From Trichaptum fuscoviolaceum (lineage: Eukaryota > Basidiomycota > Agaricomycetes > Hymenochaetales > Trichaptaceae), in the NCBI GenBank assembly GCA_910574455.1, contig CAJSYZ010000004.1:496001-560000 (forward strand): DNA of 64,000 nt. The letters are read 5' to 3'. How positions within the stretch are numbered: position 1 is the first letter of the stretch; each line of letters begins with the position of its first letter. The position numbers and the translations under genes are program-made. The notes under the pieces were generated by a model. That model was given only the letters and a program-made list of their open reading frames with translations, was not told where the DNA came from and made no database searches. Positions 35,387-48,167 of the stretch are shown here, piece after piece.

Positions 35387-37557
35387 ATGGGTTTCCCATT
35401 TACCCTTTTCGCACTCGATCACTTTTACCTGGGCGTCGCTGCTTTTGCCTGCATCTTCTCCTTGTGGATTAGGATCACCCGGCGGACCAATAGACTACCC
35501 CTCCCTCCTGGACCAAAACCTTGGCCAATAATAGGAAATATTTCTGATTTTCCGACCATTCATGAAGGTCGCTTTTGGGCCAAGCATGAGGAACTATACG
35601 GTTAGCGATATTCTAATCTTCGGACTAATTTGCCCTGTCTGAGTAAGCCTTGTAGGTCCCATTAGTTGTGTCACAGCACTGGGTACTACGTTTATTATCT
35701 TGAATGACATAGAGGCTGCTTTTGAGCTCCTCGATAAACGATCAGCGATTTACTCGAGCAGATATGAAACCACATTTGGTGCTAAAATGTAACACATATT
35801 TCTACTACACAATCTCGTGTTCTTATGGATTTACAGGCTGCAGATAAGGCGGTGGACTGGCTTTATGTCGTATGGTCCTGAGCTAAAGCGACATCGTAAA
35901 CTCGTTCAGACATACATTGGTACAGTCGCTTCAATGAAGTGGATGGAAGCGGTGGAGGCATTAGAAAGCCGAAGGCTTTTACTCAGAATTCTTAATGAGC
36001 CATCAAACTTCATCCAACACGTCAGAACGTTAGTGCACACTCATAATTTATCTGAGATCTATCCCTGATAAGATTGGACTTACAGATATAGCGCATCCGT
36101 TATACTGAAGATCGCTTATGGCTATAGTACAGAGCCTGAAGGCGTCGATCCCCTGGTTCACCTAGCAGAGGAAGTAGTAGATAAGATAGTCTTTCCAGCA
36201 TACGCGTCAGGATGGGTTGTCGATATCCTGCCATTCCGTACGCACTTCTGTTCTCCACACTTCATAGCAACTAATGATTGATCATCTGATCTACATTGTG
36301 TAGTGCAATATCTACCAAGCTGGCTTCCTGGGATGGGCTTTAAAAGAACAGCGATTGCGTGGAAAAGAACTTTCCTCGATTTCAACGACAGGCCGTATGC
36401 ATTCGTAAAGAAGCAAATGGTTTGTAACCAAGTAGATCGTGCTTCCGTGCTTCATTCTGACAACGACCGTTTAATATGTTTAGGCCGCAGGGAAAGACAC
36501 TGCATCCTTCATATCCTACAACATCGAGAAAGGCCTAGCCGACAGCAAAACGGACGAGGAAACGTTAAAGAACACCGCTGGGCAACTATTTGCTGGTGGC
36601 GCAGACACAGTAAGCGCTCTACGTATTTCAGCTTTCATTAATGTCAACCATTTGCGTAGACCGCATCCGTACTCACGACTTTCTTCCTTGCGATGACTCT
36701 CTTCCCTGAGGTGTTGCAAAAAGCCCAAGATGAAGTGGACCGAGTTGTAGGAAGGGATCGGTTGCCAGATTTTTCAGATAGAGACAACCTTCCTTACATA
36801 ACGGCTCTTATAAAAGAGCTCCTACGCTGGGAGCAAGTTGCGCCTGCAGGTTAGTCTGTCATATAATAAATTGAGGATATTGACTAACAATTTTGTCACA
36901 AACTCCTTTCAACAGCTCTTCCTCATCTCTGTACGCGCGAGGATACTTATGCGGGTTACCGTATACCGGAGGGTGCAATAATTATCGCAAATACTTGGTA
37001 AGTAGATTACATATTCTCAACGAAGACCGATGTATTGAACCTTCCACAGGAAAATGTCTCGCGATCCCAGTGTATACGCAAATCCTTCTAGTTTAAGACC
37101 TGAGAGGTTTCTAGGGGAGAAACCGGAGCCCGACCCTTATCTGTTAGCTTTTGGCTTTGGCCGTAGGTGAGAAATTTCCTCAATGACGATTTGAAACTCT
37201 TACGATTTATGCATGGATGCAAAGGGTCTGTCCTGGAAAGAGGATGGCTGACAGTTCTTTGTTCATAACCATTGCGATGCTGGTTGCCTCATTTAATATA
37301 GCGAAGGCACAAGATGAGCACGGGCGTACCATTGAGCCCGAGTACGCCTACAAACCCGGTATCGTCACGTAAGTGCCTCCCAATTAAAAGCTGGTTATCT
37401 GAGTTGACTGAATACGCATGACAGTCACCCGAATCCGTTCAGGTGCTCTATCACACCCCGCTCCGAGAGAGCCGCAACTCTTATTCGATCGCTTCTAGAA
37501 GAATACCCTTTTGAGAAAGGAGATGGGAGTACGCTCGAAAGTCTGCGCTTAGTATGA
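35387..37557 (+). CDS. Cytochrome P450, copy 4
   Basis: Eleven exons join in frame to 532 aa: 35387-35600, 35656-35788, 35837-36028, 36086-36237, 36304-36419, 36484-36609, 36660-36849, 36916-36997, 37050-37166, 37225-37368 and 37425-37557. Features in order are the N-terminal membrane anchor, [43 protein letters not shown], the I-helix AGGADTT (oxygen activation), ExxR in [22 protein letters not shown] and the heme loop [15 protein letters not shown]. It acts in the ER membrane with an NADPH-P450 reductase. The group is OrdA-like; the substrate cannot be told from sequence. Confidence 0.92.
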
Positions 37558-38029
37558 TATCGGTGGTGGATATCTCGCTATGCTTCAATGTAGCTTGAAT
37601 ATTTCACACGAGCCACTTCGAGTTGGTACATACATTTACCTCCAGCATTACCAGCTCTTTCTTGGGGTGTTTGTGTGTGATTTTGTGCAAACATGTAGTA
37701 AGAGAGCGAAATGACACCCTCAGGCAATCTTATGCAGTCAAGTATTCATCTTCACTGGCAATTATCGGCTCAACACTGAATGGAGACTGAGACACCGAAT
37801 TCAGCATTTCGATCCAGGCATGTATTAATTCATCACTAACAGGAGAACAAATTAGTAATTAGACATGTTGTACTTTTAAGTTATTAAATAATCTTGGATT
37901 AGTGTAGAAAGCTATACGCGCTCCTGCAACACGTAAAAGAGAAAGCATGGAAAGATCTTCGCTACTAGCACAGAGTTGATAAAGAGATTCTTCATAAGCT
38001 TACTCGTTTGCCCAAACCTGTCCTTCGCA
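37558..38029. other. Intergenic, nothing recognised
   Basis: This lies between the converging ends of P450 copy 4 and the amino-acid permease. It is AT-rich and has no supported feature. Confidence 0.4.
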
Positions 38030-40791
38030 TCAAGCGATCAAATACCATGCTCTCCATAACAGTCGCCATCTCCCGTTCAGGTGCCGCTCGCGTTCCTCGT
38101 TGTCTTGCCTGTCAGATTCATCCTCAGCATGCTCGTCCCGATACAGATCCACCTCATGGGTATCAACTAGGTCCGCGAAACGCCCTAGTCTGCTGAAAAA
38201 AGTCTCCTTCCTAGGTTCAAGAACGGCGACCTCGACGGACTCAGGAACTACTTCGGTCTTCTTTTTAGTTGCCGGCGCTTTGTCGTCTGAATCTGCGTCG
38301 TTGGTGTTCCTGCGTTCAAGTCTCGACGGAGCCCGAATGTGGGTGACCGTGGCAGGAAGAGCGCGAAATATCCTCCAGAAGACGTACATGACGATCATAA
38401 CCGGGATCTCGAGGTAAAGTGACACGAAGTCGACGGCAGAGAATTTAGGTATGACTGACGACCATCCCTGGACTATTTTTCACCGACACCGTTAAAGAGG
38501 AGAGACAGTAGATTAGTCAACGTCATAATGAAGTCTGGGCTTGATGACAAAAAGACACCAGGCTTCCCGGAGAAAAGAATTCTGAAATCTGGGAAGGTAG
38601 CGAATGGACATACCAATAATGATTGCAGAGACGCTGATGATCTGCAAAGGTCATAAGAAATATAAGCAAGAATTTAGAGTACAGAAAACAAAGTTTCACG
38701 TACGACAAACAGCGGGCCCCAAGGCCAAGTCCAGCGCGCACGGAACTTTAATTCGCTGAGAGGCCTTCCTTGGGCGATCCAGGCTTGCCTGAATCGCATA
38801 CTCGCTAGTCCAATTGAGAGCCACGCGATCTGTTCACGATTGATGAAAGTCAAACGGAAAAAACGCAAAGCAGAAGTAATAAAGAAAGTTCTTAGCATCT
38901 GAACTTTACTCAGTGACAGCAGCGGAAGAACGAGGCGAACCTGGTTTGAAACTCCTACAATATTCTGCAACCAGCCCCACAATTCGCCGCTACCGATGAA
39001 TGAGCTCCCGAAGCACAGGGCGCTGATGCTTGAGGTCGCAAGGAGAGCGACAATTGGAACGCCTCTACGTGTCGTTCGGCCAAATATGCGGGGAGCGAGA
39101 CGAGGAGAGGAGACCGCAAGAGAATACAGAACTCCTGGAAGGTCATGCGACAAAAAGTGAGTAAAAGGAGAGGATTCAAGGAGAAAGGATAATTACGTAC
39201 GTGTTCCAGCAAACATAGCGTGGTTCCCCGCAGATAGCACAGAGGTAAGAATTACAGTGTTCATGAACGAAGCGGCCACGTCTATATCGCTCACATTGTT
39301 CAGTACGTTTCAAAACCTAAACGACAGTCGTAAACAAAGCTCACTTGACCCTGCCTCGTAGAAAACAATCGTGAAGGGAGAAGTAGTCGCAGAACGGTTG
39401 GAAAGGTTCGGGTAATCGTAAGGTACTGAAAAAAGTTGTATCGAGGTCATAAGACTAAACTAAAGAGGGATACGCGTTTTCCTGACTTACCATTGAGTCC
39501 AATGAGGAATATGGATACCACATAGAATATCAGAATCCTATGAATGAAAGAAGCATTTTAGCGATTCATTCAGTCTCGTCATCAGAAATGAAGGAAGAGA
39601 CAAACCTCCAAAAGACGAAGCGGACGATACGAGGCATATTTCTGCTAGGGTTACGCGTTTCACCCGCAGTGATTCCAAGACTCTCGGTGCCGCCATCTTA
39701 AGATCACGACGACAAAATATAAAGATTATTCACGAGCGTAGAAATGGCCAGGTAGAGTCGATCGGGTGCGCAAAACGTTGTTCTCAGCTGTAGCAATAGG
39801 AAGAATGATGACGAAACGCACATGCAAAGCTGGCGGTAACGAAAACGCGCGCGAAACCACCAAAACCATGTACGAAGGGTGCACCAGGAATTCTCCAATT
39901 GTGGGAGCCAATATAATGGTGCTCACGATTGCCACCAACGTTGACCACGATGCCAACAATGATGAAGGCAACAATTGTGGCTACCTTAAGAGTTGATAGC
40001 ATGTACTCTACGGAAGATAAGAACAAGTCAATCGCAGGAACACTTCGCCGAAAGGGAAGACGTACCCAATTCTCCGTACGAATGAACACTTGTCGAATTG
40101 ATGAGCAAAAGGAAGATAAGGAAGACGAGTGAGATGACCCAGGTGTGCCGATCTGTCCAGTAGTTCAATACGAGCTGCGCCGCAGTAAGGTCGGAAGCCA
40201 CTGAGACGGCATCATTGAACCAGTAATTCCATGATAAAGCAAATCCGTAAGATGGAGAGAAGAAACGAGTTGAGTACGCCGTGAAAGACCCTGTATGGTA
40301 TCAAGGAGGAAGTTAGCTGAGTTCGCGAAGCGAAACACTGAGATAAATTTCGAGAAATAAAACGTATCAACAATCAAGTAGATCCGAACAAAGGACAGAG
40401 ATCTCCGATGTGGCAAGAATCAAAATTAACACATACCGGCTACAGGATACTGTGTGCCCATCTCGCCCAACAGCAGTAAGGTCACATATACGATGAAACC
40501 CACGACACCGTAGCAGATGAAGATACTTGCAGGTCCTCCTTGTGCGAGTGAACGACCTGTGCCAAGGAAAAGTCCTGTCCCAATCGTCCCGGCGATGGCA
40601 ATCATCTGCACCTGCCTAGCCGACAGACCGCGCCTAAGCTTCTCAGTTGGTAGAGGTCCTTCATCCCCGCCAGCCCTTCGTTCTACGTCGGTGTCTAGGA
40701 CAGTTTGCTTCTGGTTGATATTAGCGGAACCGTCGGAGTCATGATGGTGGTGTGCTGAGATATCATCTGGTTCGCTTTTACGAGACGCCAT
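38030..40791 (-). CDS. Amino-acid permease (APC/YAT family)
   Basis: Multi-exon gene; exon 1 is 40437-40791. The N-terminus is cytosolic, acidic and His-rich. It leads to the first-helix signature MIAIAGTIGTGLFLGTG, a hallmark of APC permeases. Further exons give FFSPSYGFALSWNYWFND, a helix pair near 40.0 kb, the conserved GITAGETRNPSRNMPR loop near 39.6 kb, VLSAGNHAMFAGTRVLYSL near 39.2 kb, and the end helices with SLYLEIPVMIVMYVFWR. The cytosolic tail is charged. Twelve helices are expected; the plasma-membrane uptake of amino acids with protons is known for the family. All joins examined were consistent, and no break was found. The exact boundaries of some middle exons were not fixed. Confidence 0.85.
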
Positions 40792-42065
40792 GGCTTTGAG
40801 GACTCAATGGTCGCGCAGTTGCGAGAAAAACAAAGCCTGAGGGTGCGATGTCAAGCATTTTTTGCCTTCGTTGTCGTCGTCAGATATAGCAGGAGAAAAG
40901 GAGAAAAAAAGTGTGGAGGAAAGAAGAGCGAAACCCAAGTCCGGATCAGCAGCGCAGAGCTCGCAAGAATGGCGACATGTCCCAAAATGGTAGTGAAACA
41001 TGTGCGCCAGCCAATCAGACCAGATGATTGAATTTAAATTTGAAAAAATCAAGCGCCCACTTCGGTCCAGGCAGGTTCCCCTGCTTCAGTTTCCACACTG
41101 ATGCGATACTTTCATCAAGTTGCTCATCAATAATTTGGATTTCAATGCTCGATCCCAGCGGTGAAGTTTTTGATCCGGCTTTGGCTCCGACATTTGAGTT
41201 ACACCAAGACATTCTGCCCTTGCGATGCGACAGACAGTTTGCTTTCTCAATCTGCATCAAAGACTCCCTGCATTTCGGCTTTAGGTGGCTTCACAGGGAT
41301 ATAAGATGGTATGTAGGTGCCTTGCAGATGTACTGATCAACACTCAAATCTTGACAAAACTGTTCATCACCTTAATGGCTCTGAAAGAGTGATACTTAGG
41401 TAGCTTCATAATTCATCAGTATCCCGAGGTAATCAGAAGTTTGAGCATCAAGAGCTCACTCAAATAGTATCATATTCCCGCGTCTCTTGTAGAGACTATA
41501 TTGTCACTAGGTGTTCCCGGGATCGGGCATGAAGTACGGGTAGCACCGAAGCGGGAGAAACGCAGCGACGGAATCAAAAGTCAAGCAGGGACAAGAGTTC
41601 AAGTTGCATATACTTGAGTCGGCAACTCTTTGAATTTGAAACGACTGCCATGCGCTAGCTTGACTATGCTGACAGAGTATCAAGGAACGACATACGCGTA
41701 ATTGAGGTCCTGAGCGTTTGATTCACTCACCTCAACCTTGCCAAGATAATTTGGAGAAAACTAATTGAGTTCAGTGTGCGTTGGGGCCCAATTATCTATA
41801 TGGCAAAGGGCATAGTGTATCTTTCGATCCGATGTTATGTGGTAGCCTTCGGACGTGAATGACGAACATGAAGCTATTATACCATTCAGAATTGGATAGC
41901 GCTCCACCTGGCCCACAGACGTGCACTCAAATTGACAGATAGTCGAAAACGAGGTAGGCGATCGACCTGAAATATGTAGAGAGATTAATCACCTCTACAT
42001 ACACAATCACGAGCTTTTTCAAGCCTACCTAACAACATGGAGATGTTTCGTTCATCCTTTTAATA
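40792..42065. other. Intergenic, nothing recognised
   Basis: This includes the permease promoter region. Short plus-strand frames at 40807-41031 and 41028-41336 have no motif and mostly mirror other frames. Confidence 0.35.
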
Positions 42066-43708
42066 TTACTCCCAGACAGGTGCGTCCATAGCGACCTCAA
42101 ATGTGTCCGTCTCGCGGTCAATGATAGTCGTGATGAAAGGCCCGGCTTCAAAGGTTGTACTAGTACTTGCCCCTCCCCACTCGCCCGAGGATAGACCTTG
42201 GCTTCGACAGGGTCGGAGGGGCTTTTGAATACCAATCATCAAGCGAGAGACCAGTATTATAGACATACTGTAAAACCGTGATAGTCAAAAGGAGATACGT
42301 TAGAAGAAGAGATTTAACTTTACATGTTGGAGAAAGTGCTGTTGAAGCCTTGTAGAATTGGCTGGACAATAGAGACGTGAGGAGATGCAGAGAAGTAACA
42401 AAAGTTCAAAACCGATGCCGTGATGCTTACTGGAGCGAGCTAAATATGAGTTTGATCACCATGCAATGGACTGCCGTAAAATTACTATCCTACTTACAAA
42501 GAATGACATCCAGTTTGACACATTTAATGTCACCATGATTCTGAGAGAGCAGACCAGTCAGTTGCGATCACAAGTCTGGACGGAGTAACGGACAAAAAGT
42601 AGACGGTGCCTAAACTTAAGCTATTGGTCTGATGAGTTATTGAAAGGTTCATAACACGCACCATCACGTAGCAGTACTCTAGGCAAGCCTCTGTACCCGT
42701 TCCTCCACATTCGTATACCCTTGTAAGCAGTCAGTGCGAAAACTGCACTGTCGAAAAGGACCAGTGCTGCCCAGACAGAGGATACACCTAGTAATTTTTT
42801 AAAGTGGGTTCGCTGGATGAGTGGCTCGAAGGCCTGTGATATATTGCCACTCACGTATGGCCCTGTTGAATAACGGAATTGCATAAACACTGTATGAGCC
42901 TCGTAGAGGTGTGCAGCCGAAGGGAACGTACTCTGTTTTTGTTAGGAGTGCCTGGCAACCCAGCGTAAATGAAACGTGTGATCTGTTACAAGAGACAGAC
43001 CACTGCAGAATATGATAGTGACCTCAGCAATCTTTCGAAGGACTATGATAGAAGATGCGAGTACCAACCACTACGGACCCGATCCCAATCAGCAGTATGA
43101 GCGTGAATAGTATGAGCACCCGTCGACTTCGACAGTAGAACGCATGCGTGCGGAGAGCCAATATAACTGAGCATATATCATCGAGCAGGCCGTAGTTAGA
43201 TCTCAGAGTAGAGAGGAGAATGCAAAAAGAAACATACTGCCTATAGTCACCGTGGAAGTCACCAGATAGAGTTGGTAATATGTTAAGAGTATGTCACATC
43301 TATTGGAGTCAATCTGAGATTGTGGTTCCTGATTCCATGAAAGTATAACTTACGTTTGCTCGTCCCATCTCCCAAAGTTCTTCAAAAGGACGGGTATGTT
43401 GCATAAAAGTGCCAAATAACGATTAAGGAGGAATAGAATGGTAACTGTGTTTGCCTTCTTGTGCGTCCAGAAATACTTGACTTCGTCTGGAAGCGTAAGA
43501 ATATAGTCGTAGTACAAAAGACCTACGAATCGTGGGACATTAACGTATCAGTTAACAGGAGTAAATGTTAGCCCTACTCACAGTACGAGGCGAGAGAGAA
43601 GTAATTATTTACAAATCTATAAAAGGAGATGATTCAGTTAGTGGCTTGTCGTGATCGACCATGAATACAACACGTCTGTGCAGAAACGTCTCCATCATGT
43701 AAATTCAT
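42066..43708 (-). CDS. DUF6533 seven-helix membrane protein, basidiomycete type
   Basis: Multi-exon gene. The first exon begins at 43708 and encodes MNLHDGDVSAQT; it splices to FVNNYFSLASY. The next exon reads LTLPDEVKYFWTHKK and LFLLNRYLALLCNIPVLLKN, the classic start of basidiomycete DUF6533 proteins. More helices follow, including GVSSVWAALVLFDSAVFALT near 42.75 kb, then the C-terminal SMSIILVSRLMIGIQKP and a hydrophilic tail ending APVWE. The function of this large family is unknown; it probably sits in the plasma membrane or internal membranes. Internal exon borders are approximate. Confidence 0.75.
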
Positions 43709-44613
43709 TACTTCCTCGCGCACTGAAGGCAGTGACTTGCGGTTATCGTGTGTAAGGGTGAGGTTGAAGTCGTCGCTGGATGAAAGGGAAATGTAGATAG
43801 GGTGTCCCGCGCAATGTCGTGCCTCTCAGGTATATACTGTCTCCGCTGAGATTGAACTACGGTGGATTGACAGGAGGCTGTCCACAGATTTCTGTCCGCG
43901 GAGTTGTCAGACAACGCCGCCCTTGAACATACCTGATCTGTGTTCAATGCGCTCGGTGATCAAATGTTGGTGTTGAGTGTTGCTAAGCAACGACAAACAC
44001 GTACTACATCACCTTTAAATTTTAACATTTGGAAGCTGGATAGATTATGCAAATCTGACCGGATCTTTGGAAAGAAGGGAGTATCAAATTCAGGTAAGAA
44101 TCATGCTCTACTCCCACATTGTATGCAGGGTATGCAGGGCAATCTGTCGCCACGTTCCCCTGCAAAGATTTAATATAATTGATTTAGAAATCAATTTAGT
44201 CACATTTTTTTTCTATAGTTTGCCATAAAATAAGGTCACTTACCATAAAGGGTCTATCAGGAACTGTCAAGTCAAGATTCATCAATAACCTTGCCATCGA
44301 AGCACACGAGATTCTAGTTTGCGACATCCGGGAAGACAGAGTAGCTTATTAGGCCAAGATTCTTTGCATGTCAGAATGTAGTCGTGATGGGAGATTCAAT
44401 CAAATGATGGGCTGAGGAAAATATCAGTGACGAAATCTCAGCGCGCAAATTTGTTGTTTAAAGAATAATCACATTTACACTAACGCTGGCGCCCAAATTT
44501 GTTCGGAACATCCATTGATGCAAAATCTTCGAATATAGGAGTTCTGCTGCCAGGAAAAAGCATAAATTCTCATGGGAAACGCCCTCCACATATAAAACAA
44601 GAGACACACTCGG
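43709..44613. other. Intergenic, nothing recognised
   Basis: AT-rich with a small palindrome around TGATTTAGAAATCA near 44180. No gene motif was found. Confidence 0.35.
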
Positions 44614-45438
44614 AGCACTGCTTCATCGCTAAAGATGTGATGATTCTGCCAACAGAAGTCTGAACTAAAACAGGGCCTTGGCGACGAACCTGTAGTCCAA
44701 AGAGCCAGAACATCGAAGAATTGGAGGTAAACGTTTCGTACCCCGTGATGTCCGCACGAGAGATTGATTGGCCCATCGGAAAACTGTCCTTCAAGCGGAA
44801 GATGAAGACCTGAGAAACTTACGCCAAGGGACTATGCACCGTATGAGCATCTGTACGAGTTACCTAGAAGAGAATGCGAGAAAGGCAGACATCCCACATA
44901 CCAATTAGATCTCCATGAGAACCAGAGTAGATCGAGAAACCGAGAGCAATCCTTTTCCGGTACCTGAGCACAGGCTCTCTCGGAGATCTAGCAAAACGCT
45001 AGCATGCACTACTTACTGTTTCTTGACATTGCCGCGGCGGATGGAAACGGTAACCTTCGACGTCCTTACTATTTAATCACCTTCCCCGTCGCCATCCTTC
45101 TTCACGTCCAGTGACAAGTTCACCATTCGGCCTTGTTCAATAAGTAATGACAGTTAGATTCACAAGCGTTTCGTCTAATGTCTAGCCCGGGGTAGAAGCA
45201 GAGGCTGCAGAGAAGTATGAGGAAAGGAACTTGAAGTTGATTATGCACGTGCCAGTGATACACGGTCAAACTTCTTGAAGCTCCGATTGTTCTCCGATTC
45301 CCACGTGTCTCTCATACGGCATTTTCCAAGTCAAAAGGACAATATTACCCTCTACTACAAATCTCAATCATCTGACTATATATAATTTAAGGCGTCACTG
45401 GTATCTACACATTGAGACATACAAGTCTATCGGCAAGC
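44614..45438. other. Arm flank downstream of dlpA copy 2
   Basis: No gene was recognised; the 74-aa frame at 44570-44794 has no motif. It is repeated in inverted form at about 60.17-61.00 kb. Confidence 0.45.
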
Positions 45439-47124
45439 CTAAGGCCCCAACAGGTACACTTCATTTGCATCCATGCCACCAGAGCCAGTACTGCTATCTG
45501 ACCCAACACTGTTGCGTCTCCCAGAATCGTTCAGGAAGTCGCGAATCTCTGCCTTAGTATCTGCCTTTACTTTCTGAGTGCCAGCGTCACTTGCGGTCTT
45601 GAGTGCTGGCTTAGTAGAGAATACAGCTGAGCTCGGAATTAGCCATTGATGATGAGTCTTCCCGGATGTACCCGTCATGTTATATTCTATACCTGGGCTT
45701 GCAGTCTTCAGATGAGTTGTATAGACACTGCAAGCGAAGCAGTTAAGCTTGCTGACACCAATAGCATTGCAGATAATCTTTGTGCCCGTTAGGTAGAGGT
45801 ACGCCAGAAGTGTAACTTCACAGTGCAAGGAAGGCCTCCATTTAATGCCATTGTTGAATCTAGGGTTGTTGCAGAAGTTGGTGATACTGTCAGTTGCGCT
45901 CTTTTTCTTCTGATTAGTAGCTGGCAACGTGTTTGTGAACTCTTCTTTGAACCAATTGATAAATGTGTCTTTGGCGATTGTGATCTCCGGTGGAGCTGTA
46001 CTGAATAGCGTGGCTAATTTAGTATCTTTTGCGACCCACTCAGGCTCCAAAAACTCGATGGTGTCTGGATTTCCTTGCTCCAGCAAGATCCTAGACTTAA
46101 GTATTGATTTTCCCTTAATGAGGAACTTCTGTGGCCCCGCGGAGTAGCGTAAGACCCTCCACAGACGGCGGCGCAATCTCTTGAATGAATCCAGAGAAAC
46201 ACCCTCCGGCATAGGCGGTGCTGGGTTTCGCTTCATGACACCATCAAAGGCCTGAAGCAAATATTTGCAGCTGTTGCACATATCTCGTAGAAGTGCCAGT
46301 TTCAACTCTGTTGTATTGAGAGTTTGCGCTGACGGATCAACCTCCATGACTTTCTTGTTATGACTTTTGAGAGTAGCAATGCGTATGTCAAGGATTTCCT
46401 TAGGAGTCCTCTTCTTGCCGCCAGCGTCCGTGGCGGCGACTTGCTCGACAAAGTCCTTTTCTACGAACAAATTCTTCTGTTGCCACAAGTCAAGAACTTT
46501 ACCAACAGCTGTTGGTCTCTGTGCCACTGGGAAAGCTTCCTTCACTTTTGACAACTTTGAGGATACTCTTGGCCATCCGTATTCGACAACTACTCGCATG
46601 AGATCATCTACCGCCTTCGTGAGGTTCGCTTTATTAGTAGCTCCACTGTAGAACGTTCCGTCTTGTTGAATCTTTTCATTGAGTATCTTAACAAAAGCTT
46701 TTCCGAACGCCGTGTTCTGTGCTGTTGTATTCTTCCCCTTATTGTTCGTGACGAGTAACTTTACCTTCGCCGGAACGGCAGCTGGCGGTGCTGCTACAGG
46801 AGCTTTAGACTTAGCAGCGGCGGCAAAGTTCATCTTAGTAGGGGCTGAGGCTGTCCCAGACTTGGGAGCAGAAGCAGAAGCAGCAGCAGGCGGCGCTGGA
46901 GTTCCTGGAAGTAGCACAGAAGCCACTGCGGCGACATCGCCTACTTTCTCCAGCACAAAGCATTGAGAGATCCATTCCATGATGTACATGTAGTCGTCTT
47001 GATCAGAACCAGTGGGGGTATTGTGACTCTGAATCCAAGATTCTTGGTGTCCCAGAAGTTGTGCCGAGGCAAGAAGAAGAGCGATAGTCTCGTTCTGAGA
47101 ATTGCCTTTGATTTGCGTCGCCAT
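45439..47124 (-). CDS. dlpA copy 2: OTT_1508-like deaminase-domain protein, long type
   Basis: Single exon, 561 aa. The deaminase signature is LHCEVTLLAYL (H434, E436) and NCFACSVY (C462, C465), preceded by IGVSKLN. The N-terminal 70 residues are followed by the Ala/Pro/Lys-rich linker; KLVTNNKGKNTT and KLRRRLWRVLRYSAGP-type segments are shared with the other copies, with RLRRRLWRVLRYSAGP here. The tail is Ser/Gly-rich (SVGSDSSTGSG). The active site looks complete, so a working zinc hydrolase is likely. It is divergent from dlpB copy 2, whose start lies about 1.04 kb away. It differs from dlpA copy 3 by only about four residues and from copy 1 by many. Confidence 0.88.
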   Translation of the reverse strand: MATQIKGNSQNETIALLLASAQLLGHQESWIQSHNTPTGSDQDDYMYIMEWISQCFVLEKVGDVAAVASVLLPGTPAPPAAASASAPKSGTASAPTKMNFAAAAKSKAPVAAPPAAVPAKVKLLVTNNKGKNTTAQNTAFGKAFVKILNEKIQQDGTFYSGATNKANLTKAVDDLMRVVVEYGWPRVSSKLSKVKEAFPVAQRPTAVGKVLDLWQQKNLFVEKDFVEQVAATDAGGKKRTPKEILDIRIATLKSHNKKVMEVDPSAQTLNTTELKLALLRDMCNSCKYLLQAFDGVMKRNPAPPMPEGVSLDSFKRLRRRLWRVLRYSAGPQKFLIKGKSILKSRILLEQGNPDTIEFLEPEWVAKDTKLATLFSTAPPEITIAKDTFINWFKEEFTNTLPATNQKKKSATDSITNFCNNPRFNNGIKWRPSLHCEVTLLAYLYLTGTKIICNAIGVSKLNCFACSVYTTHLKTASPGIEYNMTGTSGKTHHQWLIPSSAVFSTKPALKTASDAGTQKVKADTKAEIRDFLNDSGRRNSVGSDSSTGSGGMDANEVYLLGP

Positions 47125-47276
47125 TCTAGCCGGTACGGATAGGAGTCAGTACACATATCCATATCTGATAGCAAATAGAATGAACGCACTCTAATTAGTA
47201 TTGCGAGTAAAGTGGAAGTGTTTTCTCTTGAAACGATGGAGGTTTGATGATGACTCTGAGGTTCCAAGGCGTACCG

Positions 47277-47283
47277 TTATATA
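47277..47283 (-). promoter_or_regulatory. TATA box of dlpA copy 2
   Basis: Minus-strand GCTATATAACGG lies about 155 bp before the ATG and is conserved in all three dlpA copies. Confidence 0.65.
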
Positions 47284-48167
47284 GCTTTTGGGACGCATTG
47301 CAGAGAATTTGTTGAGCAAAAAGACGGTAGTGTGTATCCGTCTCCATCTGTGTAGAGGCGTAACAGTCTACCGGTACATGCATAGAATAGCTAAAGTCAT
47401 GGCGTCGCAGTGTAGTTTGCTCCAAGGAACATTGACCTGCAGAAACGTCTCATTAGGAATGTCAGCCGACGATCTAGCTTAATATTATCGTCATCCTCAA
47501 CCACATAAGGATAGATCTGAGGCCATTCCTGCTTTGCTTTCTAGATGAGGCTAGGAATGACTCTTAGCCGCCGCGGTATATCAACCGTAGATCGCTTACG
47601 GATTCCCCGGCGTGCTCCATACGATTCCTGTGGCCGTTGCCTGTACATTGACGTTTCATTGTTATGATTAAAGGAGTATATTGAGCGTGTCGTGAGAGAG
47701 CTTTAGTATAGTTCCTAGGAGATAACATTGCCTGTGGGCAAAGACGCAACCGTGAGAAGTGGCGTCAAGCTTGGACTCGGACTCCGCTTACTATAATGCT
47801 AGCTCTAAAAGTAGTATTACTATTATAGTAAACAGCATTATTACTCTCTATTACTCAGTTAGGAAGATCATTAATCAGATCAAATTTGAGACGACGGGAG
47901 TGTTGAATGGAGTTTGTACAAGCATCCGGGTCAACGGCCACTGGCAGTTCTGTGGCTGCGCCGGCTGTTATACCCAGCGCAATCTATCCTTTCCTTCTAG
48001 CCTCTAATTCCGAGATGTTTCAGAATGCTATAGTGTGGAACTGGTAAACGGCCCCGGGTCAGGTATGGTCAGTTATCTTAGTCACACAGCTTCGGTGAGC
48101 CGACAGATAAAAAGCCCAAACAGTCTCATTAGACTTGCATCCACTCACGCTGGAGACTTACAGTGGA
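47284..48167. promoter_or_regulatory. Shared intergenic region of dlpA/dlpB pair, copy 2
   Basis: This is the uninterrupted form of the divergent promoter region. It aligns with copy 1 (5.83-6.74 kb) over several blocks and with copy 3, where the 5.0-kb insertion lies at the point equivalent to 47707-47710. A GATAAAAAGCCC motif at about 48105, 60 bp before dlpB, is a possible TATA element. Confidence 0.55.

Larger units (their letters stand above)
34490..37560 (+). repeat. Tandem P450 duplication, unit 2
   Basis: Second copy of the unit at 30.1-33.1 kb, comprising 5' flank and P450 gene. Flank similarity is still visible but contains many substitutions, so the duplication is not recent. Confidence 0.65.
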
